NCBI GenBank assembly: GCA_000436115.1
Contig: FR894538.1
Coordinates: forward strand, 42,108 to 74,915
Direction: 5' to 3'
DNA from: Firmicutes bacterium CAG:534
GTDB taxonomy: Bacteria > Bacillota > Clostridia > Lachnospirales > Lachnospiraceae
Length of the DNA: 32,808 nt
The translations under genes were made by a program, and so were the position numbers. Shown in pieces: positions 16,031-22,780 of this stretch; positions within the stretch are counted from its first letter, which is position 1, and the number at the start of each line of letters is the position of its first letter. Under the pieces are notes generated by a model. That model did not search any database, was not told the origin of the DNA, and was given only the letters and a program-made list of their open reading frames with translations.

Positions 16031-18196
16031 ATGTCAGTTAAAATTGCACTTGCAGGTAACCCCAATAGTGGTAAGACAACATTATTTAATGCACTGACCG
16101 GATCCAACCAGTTCGTAGGTAACTGGCCCGGAGTTACAGTAGAAAAGAAGGAAGGTAAGCTCAAAGGACATAAGGATGTCGTTATCATGGACTTACCTGG
16201 TATTTATTCCCTTTCCCCCTATACACTGGAGGAAGTGGTAGCCAGAAATTACCTGATTTCTGAAAGACCGGATGCGATCATCAATATCGTAGACGGTACC
16301 AACATTGAAAGAAACCTGTATCTGTCTACACAGATCATGGAGCTTGGCATTCCTGTGATCATGGCAGTCAACATGGCAGACCTGGTAGCAAAGAGCGGAG
16401 ATAAGATTTATCTGGATAAGCTCAGCAAGAAGCTCGGCTGTGAAGTGGTTGAGATTTCCGCATTAAAGGGAACCGGTATCCAGGAGGCAGCAAACAAGGC
16501 AGTAGCGCTTGCACAGAAGAAGACCACCATGGCGCCGGTACATGAGTTCTCCGCAAAGGCAGAGGAAATCATTTCCGCAGTAGAGGCAAAGCTTGGAAGC
16601 ACCGTTCCTGAGGATCAGAAGCGTTTCTTCGCAATCAAGCTTTTGGAGAAGGACGATAAGATAAAGGATCAGATGAAGTCCGTTCCGGATGTATCCGCTG
16701 AGATTAAGCAGATGGAAGAGGCATTTGATGATGATACAGAAAGTATTATCACCAATGAAAGATATGTTTACATTTCCTCCATTATCGGAGAATGTGTAAA
16801 GAAAGCAAATTCAAAGGAAAAGCTTACGGTTTCCGATAAGATCGATAAGATCGTAACAAACCGTTTCGCAGCGCTTCCCATTTTTGCTTTGGTAATGTGG
16901 CTTGTTTATTATGTATCTGTTACTACCGTAGGAGCATTCCTGACAGACTGGACCAACGATACCCTGTTTGGTGAATGGATCGTTCCCGGGGCACAGAGCC
17001 TTTTTGAAGGAATTGGCTGTGCAGACTGGCTTACCGGCCTGATCGTTGACGGTATTATCTCCGGTGTTGGTGCAGTCCTTGGATTTGTACCTCAGATGCT
17101 GGTACTGTTCCTGTTCCTGGCAGTTCTGGAGTCCTGTGGATACATGGCCCGTGTTGCCTTCATCATGGATCGTATCTTCCGTAAGTTCGGTCTTTCCGGA
17201 AAGTCCTTTATCCCCATGTTGATCGGTTCCGGCTGCGGCGTTCCCGGTATTATGGCATCAAGAACCATTGAAAACGACAGAGACCGTAAGATGACCATCA
17301 TGACCACCACCTTTGTTCCCTGTGGTGCGAAGCTTCCGATCATTGCACTGATCGCAGGTGCATTCTTTGACAATGCGGGCTGGGTATCATGGAGCGCTTA
17401 CTTCGTAGGTGTGGCAGCAATCATCTGCTCCGGTATTATCTTAAAGAAAACAAAGATGTTTGCAGGAGATCCCGCTCCCTTCGTTATGGAGCTTCCTGCA
17501 TATCATATGCCTACCGTAATCAACGTACTCAGAAGCATGTGGGAGAGAGGCTGGTCCTTTATTAAGAAGGCTGGTACCATCATCCTGTTATCCACCATTG
17601 TCCTTTGGTTCTTAATGAGCTTTGGCTGGGTAGAAGGCTCCTTCGGAATGCTTGAGGCAGAACAGTTAAATGACAGTATCCTTGCAGGTATTGGTAAAGC
17701 AATTCAGTGGATCTTCATTCCTCTTGGCTGGACACAGGCAGGAGAAGGCTGGAAGATGGCTGTTGCAGCAGTTTCCGGTTTGATCGCAAAGGAAAACGTA
17801 GTAGCAACCTTTGGTCTGCTCTTTGGTTTCGCAGAAGTAGCAGAAGATGGTGCAGAAATCTGGGGAAATCTTGCATCAGTTATGACACCCGTTGCAGCAT
17901 ATGGCTTCCTGGTATTCAACCTTCTGTGCGCACCTTGCTTTGCAGCCATGGGCGCAATCAAGCGTGAAATGAACAATGCAAAGTGGTTCTGGTTTGCAAT
18001 CGGTTATCAGTGCGGTCTTGCTTATGTGGTTGCCCTGTGCATTTACCAGATCGGTAGCCTGATCACAACAGGTGCATTTGGAATTGGAACAGTAGTTGCC
18101 ATTTTATTGGCAGTCGGTTTCCTGTATCTGTTATTCAGACCGTATAAGGAAGATACAACCTTAAAGGTAGATGTAAAGACTGCAGGTGCAAAATAA
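16031..18196 (+). CDS. feoB: Ferrous iron transport protein B (FeoB)
   Basis: The GTP-dependent inner membrane importer of Fe2+, 721 residues. The N-terminal G domain has G1 GNPNSGKTT at 9-17, the G2 region with GVTVEKKEG, G3 DLPG at 54-57, G4 NMAD at 114-117 and a G5-like SALKGTG. A helical spacer region follows to about residue 275. The membrane domain begins at about 280 (FAALPIFALVMWLVYYVSVT) and contains the two Gate cores with conserved cysteines (SGCGVPGIMASRTI and FVPCGAKLPII in the first, NLLCAPCFAAMGAIKREMNN near the C-terminus). GAGG lies upstream of the ATG. It is cotranscribed with the feoA copies and followed by the Cys-rich accessory protein and the Fur-like gene. Confidence 0.98.
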   Translation: MSVKIALAGNPNSGKTTLFNALTGSNQFVGNWPGVTVEKKEGKLKGHKDVVIMDLPGIYSLSPYTLEEVVARNYLISERPDAIINIVDGTNIERNLYLSTQIMELGIPVIMAVNMADLVAKSGDKIYLDKLSKKLGCEVVEISALKGTGIQEAANKAVALAQKKTTMAPVHEFSAKAEEIISAVEAKLGSTVPEDQKRFFAIKLLEKDDKIKDQMKSVPDVSAEIKQMEEAFDDDTESIITNERYVYISSIIGECVKKANSKEKLTVSDKIDKIVTNRFAALPIFALVMWLVYYVSVTTVGAFLTDWTNDTLFGEWIVPGAQSLFEGIGCADWLTGLIVDGIISGVGAVLGFVPQMLVLFLFLAVLESCGYMARVAFIMDRIFRKFGLSGKSFIPMLIGSGCGVPGIMASRTIENDRDRKMTIMTTTFVPCGAKLPIIALIAGAFFDNAGWVSWSAYFVGVAAIICSGIILKKTKMFAGDPAPFVMELPAYHMPTVINVLRSMWERGWSFIKKAGTIILLSTIVLWFLMSFGWVEGSFGMLEAEQLNDSILAGIGKAIQWIFIPLGWTQAGEGWKMAVAAVSGLIAKENVVATFGLLFGFAEVAEDGAEIWGNLASVMTPVAAYGFLVFNLLCAPCFAAMGAIKREMNNAKWFWFAIGYQCGLAYVVALCIYQIGSLITTGAFGIGTVVAILLAVGFLYLLFRPYKEDTTLKVDVKTAGAK

Positions 18197-18277
18197 ATTA
18201 GATCAAAATGAAATGGGGTCTGCGCAGGATACTGTGCAGGCCCTGTAAAAAAAGCAGGATAGAGAGGAGCAGTAGAG

Positions 18278-18415
18278 ATGGGAACAATAATAGTCGGTGC
18301 TATTCTGTTACTGGTGGTTGCGCTTGTGATACGCAGCATGGTTCGAGATAAGAAAAACGGAAAGTCATTGCAGTGCGGAGGAGATTGCAGTCATTGTGGA
18401 GGACGTTGCCACTAA
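18278..18415 (+). CDS. FeoB-associated Cys-rich membrane protein
   Basis: A 45-residue protein of the FeoB_associated family (often found directly after FeoB in Clostridia). One N-terminal transmembrane helix (MGTIIVGAILLLVVALVIRS) is followed by a basic stretch and a Cys/His tail, CGGDCSHCGGRCH, well suited to bind metal at the cytoplasmic face. GAGAGGAGC precedes the ATG. Its stop codon shares a base with the next start (TAATG), so it is coupled to the Fur-like regulator. The exact role in iron handling is not established. Confidence 0.9.
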   Translation: MGTIIVGAILLLVVALVIRSMVRDKKNGKSLQCGGDCSHCGGRCH

Positions 18416-18921
18416 TGAGTCAGGAGAAAAGAAATAGGGAAATTGCAAATTATCACAGAACAAAAATGCAGAAGGAGATCGTTCTTCAGCGGTTAAAAGA
18501 CAGAGGCTGCCGTATTACCAAACAAAGGCAGATGCTTCTGGATGTGATCCTGGAAGAGGACTGCGCCTGCTGCAAAGAAATTTATTATAAGGCCATGGAG
18601 ATCGATCCGGGACTTGGGGCGGCAACGGTTTACCGGATGGTAAATCTGCTGGAGGAAATTGGTGCCATCAGCCGCAAAAATATGTATAAGATTTCCTGTG
18701 GTATGGACTGTGGAAAAGAAAACGCCTGCACCATTGAACTGGATGACAATACAGTCTGCCATCTGTCGGCACAGAACTGGTATGCAGTCATTCTTGCAGG
18801 GCTTAAGACCTGCGGTTATGTAGCGGATCAAAAGGTCAGCAGCGTTATGGTGGAACCCTGTGCGGGACAGGAATGTGCAGGATTAATGCATGAGATAGAA
18901 TACAGACAGTGTCAGAAATGA
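18415..18921 (+). CDS. Fur-family-like transcriptional regulator, Cys-rich
   Basis: A 168-residue protein whose middle matches the Fur winged helix: GCRITKQRQMLLDVILEE, then a segment with LGAATVYRMVNLLEEIGA, the Fur DNA-recognition helix. The C-terminal half does not match Fur: the HHHHxxC-type motif of the regulatory metal site is missing, and I count about 12 cysteines (for example DCACC, SCGMDCGKENAC, EPCAGQECAG). The N-terminus has a 30-residue basic extension. The start at 18415 overlaps the previous stop (TAATG), with GGAGG 12 bp upstream; a later Met (MQKEIVL) is a less likely start. Position after feoB suggests iron or redox sensing, but what it binds is open. Confidence 0.85.
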   Translation: MSQEKRNREIANYHRTKMQKEIVLQRLKDRGCRITKQRQMLLDVILEEDCACCKEIYYKAMEIDPGLGAATVYRMVNLLEEIGAISRKNMYKISCGMDCGKENACTIELDDNTVCHLSAQNWYAVILAGLKTCGYVADQKVSSVMVEPCAGQECAGLMHEIEYRQCQK

Positions 18922-18946
18922 CTGTTTCAGATAAAACAAAAATAAA

Positions 18947-18972
18947 AAGAACACCACACATGTGATGTTCTT
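18947..18972. terminator. Bidirectional terminator between the feo operon and the DtxR-type gene
   Basis: AAGAACACCACA and TGTGATGTTCTT form a 12-bp stem with a 2-4 base loop. It is flanked by A-rich sequence on the left and T9 on the right, so it can end transcripts from both sides. The single C/A mismatch on the plus strand becomes a G-U pair in the minus-strand RNA. Confidence 0.88.
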
Positions 18973-18977
18973 TTTTT

Positions 18978-19346
18978 TTATTTCTTATGAGCCACATGCT
19001 TTTTGATGGCTGAAAAACTTTCGGGACTGATAACATGTTCGATCCGACAGGCATCCTCTGCGGCGATCTCGGGGTCGACCCCAAGGGAAGTGAGCCAGCC
19101 GGTAAGCAGTGTGTGTCGTTCGTAGATCTTGTCAGCAATTTCTTTTCCTTTATCGGTCAGGGTAATATATCCCAGGTCATCTACCAGAATGTAACCGTTG
19201 GTCCTGAGATTTTTCATGGCCACGCTTACGCTGGGTTTAGTGACGGACAGCTCCTGTGCAATATCAATGGAACGGACATTGCCGAGCCTGGTATGTAAAA
19301 CAAGGATTGTTTCCAAGTAATCTTCTGCAGATTGACGTATAACCAA
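18978..19346 (-). CDS. DtxR/MntR-family metal-dependent regulator
   Basis: A 122-residue metalloregulator with a winged helix-turn-helix (about residues 5-65, with SIDIAQELSVTKPSVSVAMK) and a dimerisation/metal domain. The six metal ligands of MntR align exactly one position on: Asp9, Glu12, His78, Cys100, Glu103, His104. Only MntR Glu99 is changed, to Cys100, which is the residue DtxR/IdeR has there, hinting at Fe2+. The SH3-like third domain is absent. It starts with TTG at 19346: an in-frame TAG lies three codons upstream, and TTGAGGTAG provides the ribosome site. It converges on the feo operon and is the best candidate to bind the GTTAG-N6-CTAAC sites. Confidence 0.93.
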   Translation of the reverse strand: MVIRQSAEDYLETILVLHTRLGNVRSIDIAQELSVTKPSVSVAMKNLRTNGYILVDDLGYITLTDKGKEIADKIYERHTLLTGWLTSLGVDPEIAAEDACRIEHVISPESFSAIKKHVAHKK

Positions 19347-19386
19347 TGGTGACTACCTCAACTTTCCATAAAAATAAATTGTAAAT

Positions 19387-19415
19387 ATTATAACATGTTT
19401 TGGAAAAAGTTACAA
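19387..19415 (-). promoter_or_regulatory. Promoter of the DtxR-type regulator
   Basis: On the minus strand TTGTAA (19410-19415), a 17-bp spacer and TATAAT (19387-19392) with an extended TG give a strong promoter about 40 bp upstream of the TTG start. No GTTAG-N6-CTAAC box overlaps it, so autoregulation is not indicated. Confidence 0.75.
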
Positions 19416-19422
19416 TGAAAAT

Positions 19423-19508
19423 CACCCCCGCAAATGCGCCTTTGCATTTGCAGGGGTGTTAGGGGAGGATAAGTATTCACTTATCTTTTGCTTTGTGGTT
19501 TCCCACAA
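19423..19508. other. Three consecutive hairpins in the intergenic region, function unknown
   Basis: The gene-free stretch 19347-19668 holds the DtxR promoter, then three inverted repeats. The first (19423-19458) pairs CACCCC and GCAAATGC with GCATTTGC and GGGGTG, a 15-position stem with one mismatch. The second (19468-19485) is GATAAGT-ATTC-ACTTATC followed by TTTTG. The third (19493-19508) is TTGTGG-TTTC-CCACAA. A ribosome site and micro-ORF follow. This could be a small RNA, a structured leader or a pair of weak terminators. I find no clear plus-strand promoter ahead of it. Confidence 0.5.
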
Positions 19509-19528
19509 TGTCAAAGGAGGGGGTTCCA

Positions 19529-19606
19529 ATGACTAGTCTTATTATGACCCGGTTTTTAAAAGCTTATACAGGAAAAAGAAAAAAATTTACAATTTTTGAA
19601 ATATAG
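19529..19606 (+). CDS. Possible 25-residue micro-ORF
   Basis: ATG at 19529 is preceded by AAAGGAGGGGG at good spacing, one of the strongest ribosome sites in the window. The product, MTSLIMTRFLKAYTG followed by KRKKFTIFEI, is short, hydrophobic at first and then basic. I do not recognise it. The promoter of the SEC-C gene overlaps its last codons, which argues for caution. It could be a small peptide (leader or toxin-like) or chance. Confidence 0.35.
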   Translation: MTSLIMTRFLKAYTGKRKKFTIFEI

Positions 19607-19614
19607 GCTATAAT
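19586..19614 (+). promoter_or_regulatory. Promoter of the SEC-C protein gene
   Basis: TTTACA (19586-19591), a 17-bp spacer and a perfect TATAAT (19609-19614). It lies 55 bp upstream of the SEC-C gene start. Confidence 0.8.
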
Positions 19615-19668
19615 AGCAAAAGATATTGATTAGAAAGTATCCGCTTTTGCGGGTAAGGAGGAACAATT

Positions 19669-20172
19669 ATGGCATTGCTTAAAAAGTGGCGCGATAAGGC
19701 CTATTCAGAAACGGCAAACAAGGGCGATCTGCAGAGACTGTGGGCAGATTACTTTCAGAAGGAAAAGGACATCTATGCAGAGCTTCTTAAAAATCCGGAT
19801 GAAGAAGTAAAGGGAACGGTAAAGGAGCTTGCTGAAAAATATAACATTGACATTATGACAATGACCGGCTTCTTAGATGGCATTAATGACAGCCTGAAAA
19901 CACCTAACCCCATTGAAGAGATGGAGGAAGACACACAGGTCAGCCTTCTGTTCGATAAGGAGCTTCTTTATAAGAACATGGTAGCGGCAGGAGCAGACTG
20001 GCTTTATGAGCTTCCGGAGTGGGAAGAGATCTTTGACGAGGAAAAGCGCAAGGAGTTATACAGGGAGCAGAAGCTTTCCACTACGATCAGAAAGCCCGCC
20101 AAAGTATATCCCAATGATCCCTGTCCCTGCGGAAGCGGCAAGAAGTATAAGAAGTGCTGCGGCAGGAAATAA
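19669..20172 (+). CDS. SEC-C motif protein
   Basis: A 167-residue soluble, acidic protein. The last 20 residues form a SEC-C zinc-binding motif (PNDPCPCGSGKKYKKCCGRK), as at the C-terminus of SecA and in YecA/UPF0149-type proteins. The first ~145 residues are helical (LKKWRDKAYSETANKGDLQR at the start) and do not suggest an enzyme. AAGGAGGAACAATT gives an ideal ribosome site. It has its own promoter and lies upstream of the T-box leader as a single gene. The molecular role is unknown; SEC-C motifs often contact ribosomes or SecB-like partners. Confidence 0.85.
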   Translation: MALLKKWRDKAYSETANKGDLQRLWADYFQKEKDIYAELLKNPDEEVKGTVKELAEKYNIDIMTMTGFLDGINDSLKTPNPIEEMEEDTQVSLLFDKELLYKNMVAAGADWLYELPEWEEIFDEEKRKELYREQKLSTTIRKPAKVYPNDPCPCGSGKKYKKCCGRK

Positions 20173-20191
20173 AAAACAGTTAAATTCCCCC

Positions 20192-20220
20192 TTTACAGAA
20201 TGAAAAAAGTGTCATATGAT
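20192..20220 (+). promoter_or_regulatory. Promoter of the thrS T-box transcript
   Basis: TTTACA (20192-20197), 17 bp, TATGAT (20215-20220). The predicted start near 20227 is right at the 5' end of T-box Stem I. Confidence 0.7.
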
Positions 20221-20227
20221 AATGGCA

Positions 20228-20480
20228 GATAAGATAACACGTTGATGAGAAGAGTAGGATGCGGAAGGTAGCAGAGAGGAACATCAGGCGGTGCCTGTGC
20301 TGGAAATGTTCTTGCGGGAAACATCTGAAAACTAACTCGGAGTGGCCCCAATCAGGTCCGTATTCCTACGTTACAGGAAATTTGAGTGGCTTTCATAAGT
20401 CGTCGCAGGCGCAGAAGGCAAGCAGGGTGGAACCGCGTACTTTACGTCCATGCATGATGAAGATCATGCATGGATTTTTT
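20228..20480 (+). promoter_or_regulatory. T-box leader (threonine), controlling thrS
   Basis: The leader senses uncharged tRNA-Thr and permits readthrough when threonine is short. Visible parts: AGAGTA early in Stem I, an apical AGGC-GGTG-CCT loop of the GNUG type, a probable specifier ACU (Thr) at 20331-20333 in GAAAACTAACTCGG, and the T-box sequence AGGGTGGAACCGCG at 20424-20437. A terminator with a 12-bp perfect stem follows. The specifier assignment rests on position and matches the downstream gene; a second ACT at 20335 is less well placed. Confidence 0.93.
20447..20480 (+). terminator. T-box-controlled terminator
   Basis: TCCATGCATGAT and ATCATGCATGGA form a perfect 12-bp stem with loop GAAG, followed by T6. 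In the readthrough state the T-box sequence just upstream should pair with the 5' part of this region as antiterminator. Confidence 0.92.
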
Positions 20481-20534
20481 ATTGTAAAGGTCAACACCAA
20501 AAACCTGCCTGAATGCGGGAAATGGAGGAAAGAG

Positions 20535-20759
20535 ATGAAAGAAAAATGGGAAGCATGGAAGGAAACACTGGAGGACAGTGTGGTAATGAGCAAGCGGGAG
20601 TTTTTACTGACGATTGCTGTCTGCATTCTGGGAGGAATTGTTTATGGTATGCTCACATCTCCCAGAAAAAATATGACGGTTGGCAGCCATAATGGAAATG
20701 GCAGCGGAAATTATACCAAGGAAGCCTTAGAGGGCGAGCAGCCAGACTGCGCAGAATAA
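20535..20759 (+). CDS. Small single-helix membrane protein in the thrS operon
   Basis: A 74-residue protein I do not recognise. An N-terminal amphipathic stretch (MKEKWEAWKETLEDSVVMSK) leads into one transmembrane helix (EFLLTIAVCILGGIVYGMLT) and a polar Gly/Asn-rich tail ending GEQPDCAE. GGAGG lies 6 bp before the ATG. The frame is open much further upstream (to 20259), but that part is T-box RNA and should not be translated. It lies between the T-box terminator and thrS, 30 bp before thrS, so it shares threonine-dependent control. Confidence 0.75.
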   Translation: MKEKWEAWKETLEDSVVMSKREFLLTIAVCILGGIVYGMLTSPRKNMTVGSHNGNGSGNYTKEALEGEQPDCAE

Positions 20760-20789
20760 GAAAGACGGAAAAGGAAGGAAGAAAGAACA

Positions 20790-22754
20790 ATGAAGATCAC
20801 ATTAAAGGATGGTTCCGTAAAGGAATATGAGAGTGCAAAAAGCGTATATGAAATTGCACAGGATTTAAGCGAAGGACTTGCCAGAGTGGCCTGTGCAGGA
20901 CAGGTAGACGGCAAGGTGGTAGATTTAAGAACGGTTGTGGATCAGGATTGCAGCCTGAATATTCTGACGGCTTCTGACCCGGATGGACTCCGCACCATCA
21001 GACATACCTGCTCCCATGTTATGGCAGAAGCTGTAAAGCGCCTGTTCCCGGAAGCAAAGCTTGCCATCGGCCCCTCCATTGATACGGGCTTTTACTATGA
21101 TTTTGAGCACGAACCCTTTTCTAGGGATGAGCTTGATAAAATTGAAGCAGAGATGAAGAAAATCATCAAGGAAGGACATGAACTGAAGAGATTTACCTTG
21201 AAAAGAGAAGAGGCAATTCAGTTTATGAAGGATAAGAACGAGCCTTATAAGGTAGAGCTGATTGAGGATCTGCCGGAAGGGGCTGAAATTTCCTTCTATG
21301 ACCAGGGCGGATTTGTAGATCTGTGTGCAGGCCCTCATCTGATGAGCACAAAGGGGATCAAGGCATTTAAGCTCACATCCTCTTCCATGGCTTACTGGAG
21401 AGGAGATGCAGAAAAAGCCCGCCTTCAGAGAATATACGGTACGGCCTTCAATAAGAAGGAAGAACTGGCAGAGTATCTGGAGCAGCTGGAAGATGCCAAG
21501 AGAAGAGACCACAATAAGCTGGGACGTGAAATGGAACTGTTCACCACGGTAGATGTGATCGGACAGGGACTTCCTCTTTTCACGCCCAAGGGAACCAAAA
21601 TGATCATGAAGCTGCAGCGCTGGATCGAGGATCTGGAGGATAAAGAGTGGGGATATGTGCGTACCAGAACGCCCCTTATGGCCAAGAGCGACCTGTACAA
21701 AATTTCAGGACACTGGGATCATTATAAGGACGGTATGTTTGTGCTGGGCGATGAAGAAAAGGACAAAGAAGTGTTTGCACTGCGTCCTATGACCTGCCCG
21801 TTCCAGTATTATGTGTACAAAAATACCCAGAAGTCTTACAGGGATCTGCCTTACCGTATGAGTGAGACCTCCACTCTGTTCCGGGCAGAGGATTCCGGTG
21901 AAATGCACGGCCTGACAAGAGTACGTCAGTTTACCATTACAGAGGCCCATAACGTGATCAGACCGGATCAGGCAGAGGAGGAGATCAGAAACTGCCTGCA
22001 TCTGACCCTTTATATCCTGAAAACGCTGGGACTGCAGGATGATGTTACCTTCCGTCTTTCCAAGTGGGATCCCAATAACAAGAAGAAATACCTGGGAGAT
22101 GACGAGTACTGGGAGAAAACACAGGACGCCTTAAGACAGGTACTTATCGAGGAAAACCTTCCGTTCGTGGAAGCAGAGGGAGAAGCGGCATTTTACGGCC
22201 CTAAGATCGATACACAGGCAAAGAATGTTTATGGAAAAGAAGATACCATGTGTACGGTTCAGCTTGACTGTGCGATCGCAGAAAACTTTGACATGTACTA
22301 CATCGATCAGAACGGGGATAAGGTTCGGCCGTATATCATCCACAGAACCTCCCTTGGCTGCTATGAGAGAACACTGGCATGGCTGATCGAACACTATGCA
22401 GGAAAGTTCCCTACCTGGATGTGCCCTGAGCAGGTTCGTATCCTTCCGATTTCTGAGAAGTATGAGGAATATGCGGAAAAGGTAAGAAAGGAGCTGGCTA
22501 AGGCCGGTGTGGATGTGACGGTAGATAACCGTTCTGAGAAGATCGGCTTTAAGATCAGGGAGGCCAGAATGGACAGACTTCCTTACATGCTTGTGATCGG
22601 ACAGCAGGAGGAAGCGGACGGAACAGTTTCGGTCAGAAGCCGTTTCGCCGGAGATGAGGGAGTGAAGCCTCTTTCGGAATTCATTGCTCAGATCACAGAG
22701 GAAATTGAAACCAAGGCAATCAGAAAAGAAGAATTGACCGAGGAAAAGAAATAA
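20790..22754 (+). CDS. thrS: Threonyl-tRNA synthetase
   Basis: A class II synthetase of 654 residues, full length, that charges tRNA-Thr. The domains run: TGS (about 1-62), the N-terminal editing (SAD) domain with His72/His76 in HTCSHVMAE and Cys179/His183 in LCAGPHL, and the catalytic core with MTCPFQYY, a motif 2 region (TLFRAEDSGEMHGLTRVRQF) and motif 3 (GCYERTLAWLIEHYAGKFP). The C-terminal anticodon-binding domain starts at about residue 545 (PEQVRILPISEKYEEYA). The editing residues mean it can hydrolyse Ser-tRNA-Thr. AAGGAAGG precedes the ATG. It is under the T-box leader. Confidence 0.98.
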   Translation: MKITLKDGSVKEYESAKSVYEIAQDLSEGLARVACAGQVDGKVVDLRTVVDQDCSLNILTASDPDGLRTIRHTCSHVMAEAVKRLFPEAKLAIGPSIDTGFYYDFEHEPFSRDELDKIEAEMKKIIKEGHELKRFTLKREEAIQFMKDKNEPYKVELIEDLPEGAEISFYDQGGFVDLCAGPHLMSTKGIKAFKLTSSSMAYWRGDAEKARLQRIYGTAFNKKEELAEYLEQLEDAKRRDHNKLGREMELFTTVDVIGQGLPLFTPKGTKMIMKLQRWIEDLEDKEWGYVRTRTPLMAKSDLYKISGHWDHYKDGMFVLGDEEKDKEVFALRPMTCPFQYYVYKNTQKSYRDLPYRMSETSTLFRAEDSGEMHGLTRVRQFTITEAHNVIRPDQAEEEIRNCLHLTLYILKTLGLQDDVTFRLSKWDPNNKKKYLGDDEYWEKTQDALRQVLIEENLPFVEAEGEAAFYGPKIDTQAKNVYGKEDTMCTVQLDCAIAENFDMYYIDQNGDKVRPYIIHRTSLGCYERTLAWLIEHYAGKFPTWMCPEQVRILPISEKYEEYAEKVRKELAKAGVDVTVDNRSEKIGFKIREARMDRLPYMLVIGQQEEADGTVSVRSRFAGDEGVKPLSEFIAQITEEIETKAIRKEELTEEKK

Positions 22755-22780
22755 AAAAGAAACATGCAAAGGAGCCATAA

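Noticed and set aside
20259..20534. N-terminal extension of the small membrane protein into the T-box leader
   Set aside because: The frame is open by chance through structured RNA; the ribosome site and membrane-protein start are at 20535.
22131..22778. Minus-strand open frame opposite the end of thrS
   Set aside because: Antisense shadow of the thrS anticodon-binding region.
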